Notes: generated by a model not told the origin, from the sequence alone. A stretch of DNA of 64,000 nucleotides from Fodinibius salicampi (GCF_039545095.1 NZ_BAABRS010000004.1:62001-126000); one strand, 5' to 3'. Numbered from the stretch's first letter, positions 42,566 to 52,351 are shown. Translations and numbers: made by a program.

Positions 42566-45199
42566 TTAATCTGCCCACGCTTCTGCGTTATCAAACACTT
42601 CCGCAAATTCGATACTCTCACCGTCCTTGCTGATGGTAGCCTCAAAATGGGCTTTGGCTTCTTCTTCACGCTTGATCAGTTCAGTAGCAAGCTTGTCGAT
42701 AATCTTCGTTTGTATTAGTCGCTTAAGCGGACGGGCTCCGTATACGGGATCGTATCCGCGTTCGGCCAGCCAGTCTTTAACATTGTCTGAAACCGACAGC
42801 TTGATATCCTTTTTGTCCAGCATCTTGTGGACGCGGCTGAGTTGGATATCCACAATTTCCCGGATGTGTTCTTTCTCCAGCGGATGGAATACAATGACAT
42901 CATCCACACGGTTTAGGAACTCCGGACGAATTTGTTTCTTGAGCTGCTCCATCAGTTGATCTTGCAGTTTGTTATAGACTTCATCCGTGAATTTTCCGCC
43001 CGTCTCTTCAACTTTTTCGGAGATAAGGTGAGAACCTATGTTGCTGGTCATAATGATTATAGTATTAGTGAAATCCACCGTTACGCCTTTGTTGTCCGTA
43101 AGGCGACCTTCATCCAGTACCTGCAAGAGCATATTGAATACATCGGCATGTGCTTTTTCGATCTCATCCAGTAAAATGACTGAGTATGGCTTGCGCCGCA
43201 CAGCTTCGGTAAGCTGACCGCCTTCATCGTAGCCTACATAGCCAGGGGGGGCACCCACCAAGCGACTTACGCTGTGTCGTTCCATGTACTCACTCATATC
43301 AATGCGGACCATGGCATCTTCGTCATTAAAGAGGAAGTTGGCCAGTGAACGGGCAAGCTCGGTTTTACCAACTCCCGTTGATCCGAGGAAGAAGAACGAT
43401 CCGATGGGACGCTGGGCATCCTGCAAGCCGGCGCGTGAACGCCGCACGGCATTGGATACCGTTTCAACTGCGGGATCTTGTCCTACAACGCGCTTATGCA
43501 GTTCCTCCTCAAGGTGAACCAATTTTTCCCGTTCGCTCTGCAGCATCTTCCGAACCGGGATGCCGGTCCATCGTGATACAATATCAGCAATATCTTCGTA
43601 TTCGACTTCCTCTTTGAGCATGGCACGGCCTTCCTGCACTTCTTCCAGCTGTTCTTTCGTCTCTTCAAGATCTTTTTCCAGCTGGTTGATGGTGCCGTAT
43701 CGCAGCTCGGCTACCTTCTCATATTTTCCTTCGCGTTCCGCCTTTTCGGCTTCATTGCGCGAGGTTTCTATCGCCTGTTTGAGATCGCGTGTTTTCTTAA
43801 TCAGGTCGCGTTCGGTATCCCATTGGTTGCGCATGGTCGACCGTTTCTCTTCAAGATCAGCCAATTCTTTTTCAATATTTTCAATTTTTTCTTCATTCTG
43901 TTCCCGTTTCAGGCCCTCGCGCTCGATTTCAAGCTGACGTATTTGCCGCTCCACCTGGTCCAGTTCTTCCGGCATGGAGTCGATCTCCAGTCGCAATCGG
44001 GAAGCAGCCTCGTCAATCAGGTCGATAGCCTTGTCTGGCAGGAATCGTTCGCTGATGTACCGGTGAGAGAGTTCCGCGGCGGCTACCAGGGCTTCATCTC
44101 GAATTTTTACTCCGTGATGGAGCTCATAGCGTTCCTGGAGTCCGCGCAAAATCGAAACTGTATCTTCCACACTGGGTTCATTGATCAGCACTTTCTGCAT
44201 ACGGCGCTCGAGGGCACGGTCCTTTTCTATATACTTGCGGTACTCATCGAGGGTAGTGGCACCAATAGCGTGGAGTTCGCCGCGGGCCAGCGAGGGCTTC
44301 AGAATGTTAGCGGCATCCATAGAGCCTTCGGAAGCACCGGCTCCAACCAGTGTATGGATCTCATCAATAAAGAGAATAATTTCTCCTTCTGAGTCCTGTA
44401 CTTCGTTAACAACTGCTTTCAGTCGTTCTTCAAATTCACCACGAAATTTGGTCCCTGCCATCAGGGCCCCCATATCAAGAGCAACAATACGCTTGGACTT
44501 CAGCCCCTCTGGCACATCGCCGCGGTTTATACGCAGTGCCATTCCTTCTGCAATAGCGGTCTTTCCTACTCCGGCCTCTCCGATTAATACCGGGTTATTC
44601 TTGGTGCGCCGGGAAAGAATCTGCATGACGCGCCGGATCTCCTGGTCGCGGCCAATAACTGGGTCAAGTTTATTCTTTTCAGCCTCTTCATTAAGATCAC
44701 GGGCATATTTTTTGAGCGCATTATAGCGGCTTTCCGCATTGGGGTCATCTACTTTCTGAGAACCACGGACATCCTGCATAACCTGTAAAACATTATCCTT
44801 GGTTACACCGTGTTGTTTTAAGAGGCGTCCCGCTTCGTTTTGAGCTTTTAGCATTCCAATTAGGATATGCTCGGAACTGATGTACTCGTCTCCCATTTCA
44901 TTTGCAGATGATTGGGCCTCATCAAACAGTTCTTTGGTATCGTTTGCCAGGTACTGTCCGGATACAGATGCACCCTTAACGACCGGCAGCTTGTCGATAC
45001 GTTCTTCTAGTTCCGATTTTAGTTGAGGCACCCGCACGCCAACTTTGTTGAGAATGGTATTTACCACATTATCAGCATCGGTGAGTAACGCCATGAGAAT
45101 ATGGGCCGGAGCCACCGCCTGGTGGTTATTGCCGGAAGCCACATCAACAGCTTCCTGTACCGCTTTCTGGGCTTTAAGTGTAAATTTATCTAAATTCAT
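42566..45199 (-). CDS. clpB: ATP-dependent disaggregase ClpB
   Basis: An 877-residue Hsp100 protein, typical length. It has two Clp_N repeats (about 5-145), AAA-1 with Walker [10 protein letters not shown] (207-215) and Walker [13 protein letters not shown], a long coiled-coil middle domain (about 410-530) that distinguishes ClpB from ClpA/C, and AAA-2 with GSTGVGKTE (about 604-612) and [12 protein letters not shown]. The C-terminal D2-small domain contains [10 protein letters not shown]. It works with DnaK/DnaJ to rescue aggregated proteins. The other quality-control genes nearby (cbpA-like, DegP, Hsp20) are separate transcripts. No -24/-12 or obvious heat-shock element was found in its leader. 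Confidence 0.98.
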   Translation of the reverse strand: MNLDKFTLKAQKAVQEAVDVASGNNHQAVAPAHILMALLTDADNVVNTILNKVGVRVPQLKSELEERIDKLPVVKGASVSGQYLANDTKELFDEAQSSANEMGDEYISSEHILIGMLKAQNEAGRLLKQHGVTKDNVLQVMQDVRGSQKVDDPNAESRYNALKKYARDLNEEAEKNKLDPVIGRDQEIRRVMQILSRRTKNNPVLIGEAGVGKTAIAEGMALRINRGDVPEGLKSKRIVALDMGALMAGTKFRGEFEERLKAVVNEVQDSEGEIILFIDEIHTLVGAGASEGSMDAANILKPSLARGELHAIGATTLDEYRKYIEKDRALERRMQKVLINEPSVEDTVSILRGLQERYELHHGVKIRDEALVAAAELSHRYISERFLPDKAIDLIDEAASRLRLEIDSMPEELDQVERQIRQLEIEREGLKREQNEEKIENIEKELADLEEKRSTMRNQWDTERDLIKKTRDLKQAIETSRNEAEKAEREGKYEKVAELRYGTINQLEKDLEETKEQLEEVQEGRAMLKEEVEYEDIADIVSRWTGIPVRKMLQSEREKLVHLEEELHKRVVGQDPAVETVSNAVRRSRAGLQDAQRPIGSFFFLGSTGVGKTELARSLANFLFNDEDAMVRIDMSEYMERHSVSRLVGAPPGYVGYDEGGQLTEAVRRKPYSVILLDEIEKAHADVFNMLLQVLDEGRLTDNKGVTVDFTNTIIIMTSNIGSHLISEKVEETGGKFTDEVYNKLQDQLMEQLKKQIRPEFLNRVDDVIVFHPLEKEHIREIVDIQLSRVHKMLDKKDIKLSVSDNVKDWLAERGYDPVYGARPLKRLIQTKIIDKLATELIKREEEAKAHFEATISKDGESIEFAEVFDNAEAWAD

Positions 45200-45456
45200 A
45201 GTGTTATAATCACTCTGTTAAAATTCATTGGTTGATCTATTCTGTTATTAAAGAAGCCAATACCATACCGCATCTTGAAATATGTCTATTTTTCAGTTTT
45301 GATATGTCATAAAGGGTGAAGCAATGAATTTGTTACTGTAACTGTGAAACCATAACCTGCCATATAGGACTAAAATGAGCAGCTTTGGCAGTTATTGAAT
45401 GATAGAATTATAATTTGTTGTTTAAATCACTAAAGCACCAATTAAATTGTTGTTTT

Positions 45457-46002
45457 ATGAAAAAGATAACATTCAAAGGCAGGATAGTTGAACTGAAGCG
45501 CGGAGATATTACCAATCAACCGGATGTGGATGCGGTGGTAAATGCTGCCAATGCTCAGCTCCGTACCGGTGGAGGAGTTGCAGGAGCAATTCATCGGGCT
45601 GCGGGACCTGAACTTACTGAAGAAACTCGTTCGATGGCACCGATCAAGCCCGGTGAAGCAGTCATTTCAGGGGGACACAATCTGCCCAATAAATATATAA
45701 TACATTGCCTGGGACCGGTTTACGGGCGGGATAAGCCAGAAGATAAGCTATTGGGATTTTGTTATAAAAATTCACTTAAATTAGCAGAAGACCATGAGAT
45801 AGAACGTATTGCTTTCCCCGCGATTTCAACTGGGGCTTTTGGATATCCCATGGATGAGGCCGCAAATGTTGCATTCAAAACTATTAAAGCAAGTATACCC
45901 AACCTGAAATGGGTACAGCTGATTCGGTTTGTCCTCTGGGGAGAAGAAGCCATGAAAACACATAAAAAGATAATGGAACAGGTATTTGAGAGTAACGGAT
46001 AA
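45457..46002 (+). CDS. Macrodomain (ADP-ribose-binding) protein
   Basis: A 181-residue macrodomain protein of the YmdB/AF1521 type. It has VDAVVNAANAQLRTGGGVAGAIHRAAG (ADP-ribose loop) and 'FPAISTGAFGYPMDEAANVAF' (second loop), with 'YIIHCLGPVYG' between. These proteins bind or remove ADP-ribose, or deacetylate O-acetyl-ADP-ribose. I chose the ATG at 45457; the frame continues back to a TTG at 45415, which would add 14 unrelated residues. It converges with the nuclease gene downstream. Confidence 0.93.
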   Translation: MKKITFKGRIVELKRGDITNQPDVDAVVNAANAQLRTGGGVAGAIHRAAGPELTEETRSMAPIKPGEAVISGGHNLPNKYIIHCLGPVYGRDKPEDKLLGFCYKNSLKLAEDHEIERIAFPAISTGAFGYPMDEAANVAFKTIKASIPNLKWVQLIRFVLWGEEAMKTHKKIMEQVFESNG

Positions 46003-46022
46003 TTATGGTTTATCCATTATCC
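45997..46022. terminator. Hairpin holding both converging stop codons
   Basis: GGATAAT (45997-46003) and ATTATCC (46016-46022) pair to a 7-bp stem. The arms contain the stop codons of the macrodomain gene and of the opposing nuclease gene. There is no T-tract, so efficiency is uncertain. Confidence 0.4.
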
Positions 46023-46802
46023 ATAAATTTGATTTAATACATATGCCAGACGTACCCCGGCTTTAAGTAACTGTTGGTCCAAAAGATCGCGGTTATTATA
46101 CTGGTATTGATAGCCAATTTGATTGTCATCGGGGAGGTCATAGATTTGGTCACGATATTCCATGGACTCATGTGCCCAATCCAGTATATCTCCCTGTTGC
46201 CACTCTCTCAGTTGTTCTTCTGTTGGATGATTAACAGCGTTAGAAAATTCTGTATAGCTTAGCTTGGTATCATCAATGATTTCGGAGTCCCATACTCGGT
46301 GGAGGTTTGAAGGCTCATAAAACCACTCAACTTTGGTATCATTGCCACCACGGTCTTCCCCCGTTCCGACATGCATCGGCTGATGCAGATCTCCGACCAA
46401 ATGAATGAGCATTTTAAGCTTTTTCGCTTCTTCCTCTTCTGATAAATTTCCTTCTTTCAGTTCCGTAATGATGGTTTGAAGAGCGTTAATAAGGTCGCCA
46501 TCAGGATTTTTTTCTGTTTCCTCATAGGTCATTCCGTCGGGAATGGTCACCCAGTGCCAGGCATGAGTATGGTCATATCGTGAATCGGATCTTATTTTAT
46601 CCATCCAGGTACTGGCAATGGCCATAGATTCATGCCCTAAAATTTTTGATATAGCCATTTCAGCTTTTTTATCCAGGTAATCAGCTGCAATATCACCTAC
46701 AATGCGATGACCTGTTTGTCCCCACTTTTTTTGCTTATTATCCGATATATCCACAGGATTAATGAGGAGCAGAGACAGGATTAAGGTGATTAGAAAAGTC
46801 AT
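46017..46802 (-). CDS. S1/P1-type zinc-dependent nuclease
   Basis: A 261-residue secreted nuclease. After the hydrophobic signal segment (1-about 17), the mature region starts with KKWGQTGHRIVGDIA; in the S1/P1 family the N-terminal Trp and the following His bind the trinuclear zinc cluster. Other zinc-ligand motifs follow: HAWHWVTIP, LIHLVGDLHQPMHVG, GGNDTKVEWF and NLHRVWDSEII. These enzymes degrade single-stranded DNA or RNA and release phosphate. The Trp here is at residue 27, so the exact signal cleavage site is uncertain. Confidence 0.93.
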   Translation of the reverse strand: MTFLITLILSLLLINPVDISDNKQKKWGQTGHRIVGDIAADYLDKKAEMAISKILGHESMAIASTWMDKIRSDSRYDHTHAWHWVTIPDGMTYEETEKNPDGDLINALQTIITELKEGNLSEEEEAKKLKMLIHLVGDLHQPMHVGTGEDRGGNDTKVEWFYEPSNLHRVWDSEIIDDTKLSYTEFSNAVNHPTEEQLREWQQGDILDWAHESMEYRDQIYDLPDDNQIGYQYQYNNRDLLDQQLLKAGVRLAYVLNQIYG

Positions 46803-46906
46803 ATGTAGAATAGATTAAGTCAAAATTTTCAGGCAGTTCAAATATGCCTACTTTTCAGTAAAAAGGTAAACTCTTTTCTGAATTTTAATATAGTTACGGA
46901 GTCTGA

Positions 46907-47284
46907 ATGTATGAGCTACTTAACATATTCTTTTTATTTTTTCATACCGCATGGATGCTGTTCAACCTTTTTGGATGGATATGGAAAAGAGTCCGGAAAT
47001 GGAATTTATTATCTTTGCTGCTAACTGCTTTTTCGTGGTTTGGACTTGGAATATGGTATGGATTGGGATATTGCCCCTGCACTCATTGGCACTGGCTGGT
47101 GCGCAGGGAACTTGGCTATACGAATATGCCTAGCTCCTACATAAAGTTTTTAATTCAGGAGCTAACGGCAATGAATATCAGTGCAGTCGCAGTAGATTGG
47201 CTGACTGGGGTGAGCTTTGGTCTTGCGCTTATACTCTCTGTGGCTCTAAATATCAGGGATTACAAACAAAACCGGAGGAGGTAA
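46907..47284 (+). CDS. DUF2784 family membrane protein
   Basis: A 125-residue integral membrane protein with four helices and the DUF2784 motifs: 'HTAWMLFNLFGWIW' in helix 1, 'GLGYCPCTHWHWLVRRELGYTNMPSSYIKFLIQEL' as the conserved central loop, and a last helix 'LTGVSFGLALILSVALNI'. The family is uncharacterised. It has its own promoter region and converges with the DnaJ-like gene, with a short AT-rich hairpin (ATAATTG-TCG-CAATTAT, 47294-47310) between the two. Confidence 0.93.
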   Translation: MYELLNIFFLFFHTAWMLFNLFGWIWKRVRKWNLLSLLLTAFSWFGLGIWYGLGYCPCTHWHWLVRRELGYTNMPSSYIKFLIQELTAMNISAVAVDWLTGVSFGLALILSVALNIRDYKQNRRR

Positions 47285-47321
47285 AAGAATACTATAATTG
47301 TCGCAATTATTCCGTTATACA

Positions 47322-48356
47322 TTACTTTTGAGCCAACTTTTTGAAGAGTTTTTTCTCCTCGGCTGAAAGTTGTTCCGGTACTTCTATTTGAATACGAACC
47401 AAGAGATCTCCCTGTTTGGATGAATGCTTGAACTTAGGCATTCCCATTCCATTCAGTCTGAAGAGTTTTCCACTTGAAGTCCCTTCCGGGATCGAAAGTT
47501 TGGCCTTGCCACTTAGTGTTTGCACGACTGTTTCACCACCCAGTACTGCGGTATATAAATCTATGGGATGATCGAGATAGAGGTTATCTCCTTTACGTTC
47601 GTACTCTTCGGGCATATTAATACGGACAGTCAGGTAAAGATCACCGCGCGCGCCGTTTCGGGCTCTTGACGTTCCCTTGCCTTTAAGTTTTAGGCGCTGA
47701 CCGTCTTTAATACCGGCTGGTATTTTAATCTTCATCTTTTCTTTCCCAACCCTGAGCGTACGGGAGGTACCTTCAAAGGCCTCTTTTAGTGAGATAGTAA
47801 CCTCGGCCTTGGTATTCTGTTTCGTTTTTGCTGATGCAGACCGCTTACGGGCATTACTTTGGTATCTTCGGCCCTGGGTGCGAGTCTGTTGAGCCTGCTC
47901 AAAAGGATTGCGCCCCCCGCCAAAAATGGTTTCAAAAAAACTGGAAAAGCCACCGCCGCGTCCGCGGGCACCTGCATCTCTGGCACCGCCGCCACCAAAC
48001 AGATCATTAATGTCAAAACCCTTTTGATAGCTTTGCTGGCGCTGTTGTCCGCCAAAGCCACGTCCCTGACTTTGTTGGCGGGCGTAGTCTGACCAGTTAA
48101 AGTCTTGGGCATTACCGCCAGCACGCTGATATTTTTTCCAATCTTTGCCGACTTTATCGTAGAGGTTTCGTTTTTCTGGGTCGCTTAACACTTCATAAGC
48201 CTCCCCGACCTCCTTGAATTTATCTTCCGCGGAGTCGTCGTCAGGATTCTTATCCGGATGATATTTGGCCGCCTTTTTGCGGTAGGCCTTTTTTATTTCA
48301 TCCTGAGATGCATCTCTGGAGACTCCCAGTATGTCGTAATAGTTTTTGTATTCCAT
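47322..48356 (-). CDS. DnaJ-family co-chaperone (CbpA type)
   Basis: A 344-residue Hsp40. The J-domain (4-68) has the HPD triad (H33-P34-D35). A Gly/Phe/Arg-rich linker follows (about 90-160). There is no cysteine zinc finger, so it is the CbpA (type II) rather than DnaJ class. The two-lobed C-terminal peptide-binding domain covers about 190-335 ('[22 protein letters not shown]', '[19 protein letters not shown]', '[14 protein letters not shown]'). It delivers substrates to DnaK. A -24/-12 promoter lies 51-66 bases upstream of the start codon, so the gene is probably under sigma-54 control. Confidence 0.95.
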   Translation of the reverse strand: MEYKNYYDILGVSRDASQDEIKKAYRKKAAKYHPDKNPDDDSAEDKFKEVGEAYEVLSDPEKRNLYDKVGKDWKKYQRAGGNAQDFNWSDYARQQSQGRGFGGQQRQQSYQKGFDINDLFGGGGARDAGARGRGGGFSSFFETIFGGGRNPFEQAQQTRTQGRRYQSNARKRSASAKTKQNTKAEVTISLKEAFEGTSRTLRVGKEKMKIKIPAGIKDGQRLKLKGKGTSRARNGARGDLYLTVRINMPEEYERKGDNLYLDHPIDLYTAVLGGETVVQTLSGKAKLSIPEGTSSGKLFRLNGMGMPKFKHSSKQGDLLVRIQIEVPEQLSAEEKKLFKKLAQK

Positions 48357-48406
48357 AATGCCATTTAAACTCTCATCACTTTCAAGTGTTTGCTATATAT
48401 AGAAAA

Positions 48407-48422
48407 AGCAAATAAAGTGCCA
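48407..48422 (-). promoter_or_regulatory. Sigma-54 (-24/-12) promoter of the CbpA-type gene
   Basis: The minus strand reads TGGCAC-TTTAT-TTGCT, exactly the GG-N10-GC layout with the TGGCAC-N5-TTGCW consensus of sigma-54 promoters. It predicts a start of transcription about 40 bases before the start codon at 48356. A similar element precedes the Hsp20 gene. Confidence 0.75.
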
Positions 48423-48476
48423 TCCTGAAAAGACTAACGATTTGTCAAAAAGAGAGAATGTCTTCGCCAGCTTGTC

Positions 48477-48513
48477 ATAAAAAAGCCCCTCCGGCTTAGA
48501 ATCGGAGGGGCTT
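48477..48513 (-). terminator. Rho-independent terminator after DegP
   Basis: AAGCCCCTCCG (48483-48493) and CGGAGGGGCTT (48503-48513) form an 11-bp stem with a 9-base loop. It is followed on the minus strand by a T run. It ends the degP transcript. Confidence 0.95.
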
Positions 48514-48544
48514 AAAGAGCATTTGTCGTTAATTTTAAGAAGAA

Positions 48545-50032
48545 TTAGAGCTCAAAAGCGATGTATTGCTTGTTACCGCCACGCAATACCTGTAAGAGAA
48601 CAACATTATCGTCTCCTTCAGCGATACTGCGAACAGCTTCTTGAAATTCACCTACAGAAGATATAGGATTGCGATCTACTGATATGATAACATCGCCTCT
48701 TTGCAGGCCCTGTTGCTGAGCATTACTTCCGCGCGTAACCTCTGTTACTACAACGCCTTCCTGACCGGGATCCAGCTGTAGCTGCCGCGCGATTTCACTA
48801 TTCAGATTACGGACGCTAAAGCCAAGCTGTTCGTCCATTGATTCTCTGTCAGTAGGTCTGTTTTGGTTCGCCATCATCTCGTCAGGCATTTCACCAAGGG
48901 TGACCGTAATATCCCGGGTATCTCCATCACGATTTATCGTTAATTCTACCTCGTCGCCCGGAGAGGAGGTACCGATTTCAGTGCGGAACGCACCCCAATT
49001 TCGGATGGGTTCACCATCAATAGCCTGGATAACATCATCTTCTTGAAGACCAGCCTCTTTTGCAGGACCATCTTCCTCAACGCTACCTACAATAACGCCG
49101 TATGGCTGATCAAGACCCAGAGCTTTTGCCATGGTAGCATCCACTTCACCACCCATTGAGATACCTAAATATCCACGTGTAACATGGCCGTGCTCAATAA
49201 TCGATTCCATCACGCTTTTGGCGATATTTATGGGAACCGCGAAGCCGATACCGTCATTACCTCCGGAACGCGAAGCAATTGCCGTATTGATGCCGATAAG
49301 CTCGCCATTCATATTGACCAATGCGCCACCGGAATTACCGGGATTAATAGCAGCATCCGTCTGAATGAATCGCTCATAGCCTCCCTGTTCCGCTAGAATG
49401 CCAACATGGCGATCTTTAGCCGAAACAATTCCCATCGATACGGAGTGGGCAAGTTCAGCCCCAAGGGGACTTCCTATGGCCAGTACCATTTCGCCCACGC
49501 GGATCTGTTCGCTGTTACCCAACTCAATCACGTTGAGATCTTCTGTATCAACCTTTAAAACAGCAATATCCGTTTGGGGATCTGTACCCACGACCTCAGC
49601 GGTTGTTCTTGTGTCGTCATAGAATTTAACTTCTACTTCATCAGCATTTGCAACCACATGATTATTGGTCAGGATATATCCGTCCTGTGATACGATGACA
49701 CCGGATCCTAGTCCTTGACGCCGATACTGTTCAGGTTCTCCCTGGGGATTGCCAAAAAAACGAGAAAATGGATTTTGTCGTTCTACGGTCTTAGTTACCC
49801 GAACCGTTACTACCGTAGGATTTGTTTGATCGGCAATATTGACAATAGCGTCGTTGAAGTCCTGAAGGGTAGGAGCATTCTGATTATTTGATTGGGGGAC
49901 TTCTGTAGTAGAGGAGAAATCGGGCATGGTAAAGACAGAGGCTTTCTCCGACTCCAAATCAAGGGTATAAAACCCTAAAAGGAGTACCGCAGCCAAAATC
50001 CAAAGTACATTCGAATATTTAATGTTTTTCAT
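48545..50032 (-). CDS. DegP/HtrA-family periplasmic serine endoprotease
   Basis: A 495-residue Do-family protease. One N-terminal membrane/signal helix (8-25) directs it to the periplasm. The trypsin-like domain has the full triad H125 (TNNHVV), D155 (DIAVLKV) and S234 (GNSGGAL). Two PDZ domains follow (about 285-375 and 410-490), with YLGISMG and GFSVRNL at their starts. It degrades or refolds misfolded envelope proteins. There is a well-formed terminator downstream. The 190 bases upstream of its start contain no clear sigma-54 element. Confidence 0.96.
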   Translation of the reverse strand: MKNIKYSNVLWILAAVLLLGFYTLDLESEKASVFTMPDFSSTTEVPQSNNQNAPTLQDFNDAIVNIADQTNPTVVTVRVTKTVERQNPFSRFFGNPQGEPEQYRRQGLGSGVIVSQDGYILTNNHVVANADEVEVKFYDDTRTTAEVVGTDPQTDIAVLKVDTEDLNVIELGNSEQIRVGEMVLAIGSPLGAELAHSVSMGIVSAKDRHVGILAEQGGYERFIQTDAAINPGNSGGALVNMNGELIGINTAIASRSGGNDGIGFAVPINIAKSVMESIIEHGHVTRGYLGISMGGEVDATMAKALGLDQPYGVIVGSVEEDGPAKEAGLQEDDVIQAIDGEPIRNWGAFRTEIGTSSPGDEVELTINRDGDTRDITVTLGEMPDEMMANQNRPTDRESMDEQLGFSVRNLNSEIARQLQLDPGQEGVVVTEVTRGSNAQQQGLQRGDVIISVDRNPISSVGEFQEAVRSIAEGDDNVVLLQVLRGGNKQYIAFEL

Positions 50033-50155
50033 ATTTAACTCCGTTTTGAATCATAATTTTGTTTAAAAAAACTTGTAAGTCCTGATAGATGAATAAACCC
50101 CTTAAATGCGTTTATTATTGTGCAATATTTTTATGTCATATTAAACGAAGAGAAA

Positions 50156-50186
50156 GGCGGAAGCTACTTTTCAGGCAACTTCCGCC
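50156..50186 (-). terminator. Probable terminator after Hsp20
   Basis: GGCGGAAG (50156-50163) and CTTCCGCC (50179-50186) form an 8-bp stem with a 15-base loop. On the minus strand TTTCTCTT follows. It lies between the Hsp20 stop and the degP promoter. Confidence 0.6.
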
Positions 50187-50222
50187 ATTGGGATCGGGAT
50201 AATAAGGGATTGTGAAAATCAG

Positions 50223-50651
50223 TTAACTTATTTCAATTTGTTTTTTCACTTTGTCTTCATTTTTGTCGATGGAGATATTCAGAAGGCCGTCTTCATACGA
50301 GGCTTGAATGCTATTCTCATCGACGTTGTCCGGAAGCTGGAAGGAACGGTTGAAAGAACCATAACTGGTTTCTACCCGATGGAAGGTTTTGCCTTCCTCT
50401 TCATTTTTAAATTGCCGTTCACCGCTGATGCTCAGCCGTCCATTTTCCAGACTGATATCAATATCTTCCTTTTTCATGCCGGGCAGCTCAGCAGATATTT
50501 GGAACTGCTTTTCTGTCTCTGAGATGTCAATGCCGGGCACAAAACTATCACGGCGCGAACTTACAACATCGTTGAAAAATTCGTCCATGATATCAGAAAA
50601 TCGTTTGGATGCCACGTCTTTGTTGGGTCGGTTATATCTTACAAGTGTCAT
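50223..50651 (-). CDS. Small heat-shock protein (Hsp20/alpha-crystallin)
   Basis: A 142-residue chaperone with the alpha-crystallin domain at about 40-140: 'VPGIDISETEKQFQISAELPGMKKEDIDISLENGRLSISGER', 'RVETSYGSFNRSFQLPDNVDENSIQASYEDGLLNISI' and a C-terminal I-x-I-like KKQIEIS tail. It prevents aggregation under stress and hands clients to DnaK/ClpB. The gene has the strongest ribosome-binding site in this region (AGGAGG, 7 bases before the ATG). A -24/-12 sigma-54 type promoter lies about 70 bases upstream. Confidence 0.97.
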   Translation of the reverse strand: MTLVRYNRPNKDVASKRFSDIMDEFFNDVVSSRRDSFVPGIDISETEKQFQISAELPGMKKEDIDISLENGRLSISGERQFKNEEEGKTFHRVETSYGSFNRSFQLPDNVDENSIQASYEDGLLNISIDKNEDKVKKQIEIS

Positions 50652-50718
50652 AATAATTACCTCCTAAAAGGTTTTTGTTTAAAAGTTGTTTTGTTTCAAT
50701 CAAACTCACTTTTAAAGG

Positions 50719-50735
50719 AGCAATAGCTATGCCAA
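50719..50735 (-). promoter_or_regulatory. Sigma-54 (-24/-12) promoter of the Hsp20 gene
   Basis: The minus strand reads TTGGCATAGCTATTGCT. It has GG and GC separated by exactly 10 bases and matches TTGGCA-N6-TTGCW. Transcription would begin near 50709, giving a leader of about 58 bases with an AGGAGG site. It has the same layout as the element before the CbpA-type gene at 48407-48422. Confidence 0.7.
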
Positions 50736-50877
50736 GGCGGGAAAGAGGAATAAGCGGCTGACATTCAGCCAGAAGGAACTGATTTTTTTACAGAAACGAT
50801 GGAGGGCAGCAAAAAAATGTCATAGCTCCCGTCGACAAAGCGACAGCGGGCTGTATTTGTGGCAGGGATTAGTAAAT

Positions 50878-50926
50878 TGGTTGTCAGTTATTGGTAATTT
50901 GGGATGAGACCAATAACTGACAACCA
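50878..50926. repeat. 18-bp perfect inverted repeat
   Basis: TGGTTGTCAGTTATTGGT (50878-50895) and its exact reverse complement (50909-50926) enclose a 13-base loop. It lies 24 bases beyond the DAHP synthase stop codon. The minus strand after the hairpin reads AATTTACTAAT, so it is a poor terminator and more like a mobile-element remnant or a protein- or RNase-binding hairpin. Confidence 0.7.
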
Positions 50927-50950
50927 GTAATAATGGATTTTAATAGATTA

Positions 50951-52351
50951 TTAACTATAACTTTTTTTCCATTCTTTAGCTACAAGGAAAGCCATTTCTA
51001 AGCTTTGTTCATAGTTAAGGCGCGGATCGCAGTACGTTTCGTAGTTGTGGTGAAGCTCTCCTTCATGCAGACCTTTAGCTCCTCCCACACACTCCGTTAC
51101 ATTATCTCCGGTAAGCTCCAGGTGTACACCGCCAAGGTAACTTCCCTGGTCGCGGTGGATGGCAAATGTTTTGCGCATTTCGGAGAGAATATCGTCGAAA
51201 TTACGAGTTTTTATATCGTCATCGGTAGCAAAAGTATTTCCATGCATGGGATCGCAACTCCATACTACCGGCATCCCCTCATGCTTGATGCGCTGGATTA
51301 GGTCCGGCAGTCCCTTTTCTACTTCGTCTTTACCGAAGCGGGTAATAAGAACAATCTTTCCCTGCTCGTGGACCGGATTCAGCTTATTGATAAGATTCAA
51401 CGTTTCATCTATATCGTAATTTGGTCCGATCTTAATTCCAATAGGATTACGGATTCCACGCAAATATTCTACGTGTGCTTCATCTATATTGCGGGTCCGA
51501 TTTCCCAGCCATACCATATGGGCACTCAGATTGTACCATCCTTCGCGGCGGGGCACCTGGCGTGTTTGTGCAGAATCGTAATGGAGATTCAGAGCTTCGT
51601 GCGAAGTATAAAGATTAACTTTCTGTACAGTATTAAACTGGTTGGGCGTGATGGTTTCCATAAAGCTAACCGCTTTCTGTATGGAGTTAACCATCTCTTC
51701 GTATTCCTTATAATACTTGTTTTCGCGCATGAAATCCAGCTCCCAATACTCCGGATGGTGGAGATCTGCAAAGCCCTCATCGGCCAATCCGCGGAGGAAA
51801 TTAAGCGTTAAGGCCGCCTTTTCATATCCTTTGAGAAGTCTTTGCGGATCAGGCATGCGGTCCTCGCGAGTAGGGTTGATGCTATTGATCAGATCGCCCC
51901 GGTAGTTATGAATCTTTTCGCCATCCACAATTTCAAAATCATTGGAACGGGGTTTCGCATACTGTCCGGCAATACGTCCGATACGGACGATAGGTGTTTC
52001 CATCTCGTGAATGAGTATAAAACTCATCTGTAGCAATACCTTCAGCAAATTGACAATCTTGGGCGACTTGCATCCGGCAAAGCTTTCAGCACAATCTCCT
52101 CCCTGTAGCAAAAAACTGCGTCCCGCAGCTACATTTGCGAGTTTGTTCTTTAGTGCTTCAACTTCCCAGGAAGTAATAAGCGGTGGATTTTTCCGTAATT
52201 CTTCATACGCTTTTTGCAGTTCTTCCTCATCCGGATATGGAGGTAACTGCTTGATGGGAAAGTCTTTCCAAGAAGTTGGAGACCAGTCTTTAGGGTTTGC
52301 AACTTCGGTTGCTACAGATTTATCTGAAAACATGATGTTACTTTGATTCAA
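50951..52351 (-). CDS. Class II 3-deoxy-7-phosphoheptulonate synthase (DAHP synthase)
   Basis: A 466-residue enzyme of the plant-like/type II DAHP synthase family: LQGGDCAESF, RIGRIAGQYAKPRS, WVG/WLGNRTR, 'GIRNPIGIKIGP', 'WSCDPMHGNTF' and 'GVHLELTGDNVTECVGG', with the typical C-terminal CDPRLNYEQSLE. It condenses phosphoenolpyruvate and erythrose 4-phosphate in the first step of aromatic amino acid synthesis. The listed start gives six more residues than the internal ATG at 52333; either could be used. No other shikimate genes are near. No leader-peptide attenuator was seen. Confidence 0.96.
   Translation of the reverse strand: MNQSNIMFSDKSVATEVANPKDWSPTSWKDFPIKQLPPYPDEEELQKAYEELRKNPPLITSWEVEALKNKLANVAAGRSFLLQGGDCAESFAGCKSPKIVNLLKVLLQMSFILIHEMETPIVRIGRIAGQYAKPRSNDFEIVDGEKIHNYRGDLINSINPTREDRMPDPQRLLKGYEKAALTLNFLRGLADEGFADLHHPEYWELDFMRENKYYKEYEEMVNSIQKAVSFMETITPNQFNTVQKVNLYTSHEALNLHYDSAQTRQVPRREGWYNLSAHMVWLGNRTRNIDEAHVEYLRGIRNPIGIKIGPNYDIDETLNLINKLNPVHEQGKIVLITRFGKDEVEKGLPDLIQRIKHEGMPVVWSCDPMHGNTFATDDDIKTRNFDDILSEMRKTFAIHRDQGSYLGGVHLELTGDNVTECVGGAKGLHEGELHHNYETYCDPRLNYEQSLEMAFLVAKEWKKSYS

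Noticed and set aside
45415-45456. Upstream TTG start of the macrodomain gene
   Set aside because: The added 14 residues do not belong to the macrodomain fold; the ATG at 45457 fits the family N-terminus.
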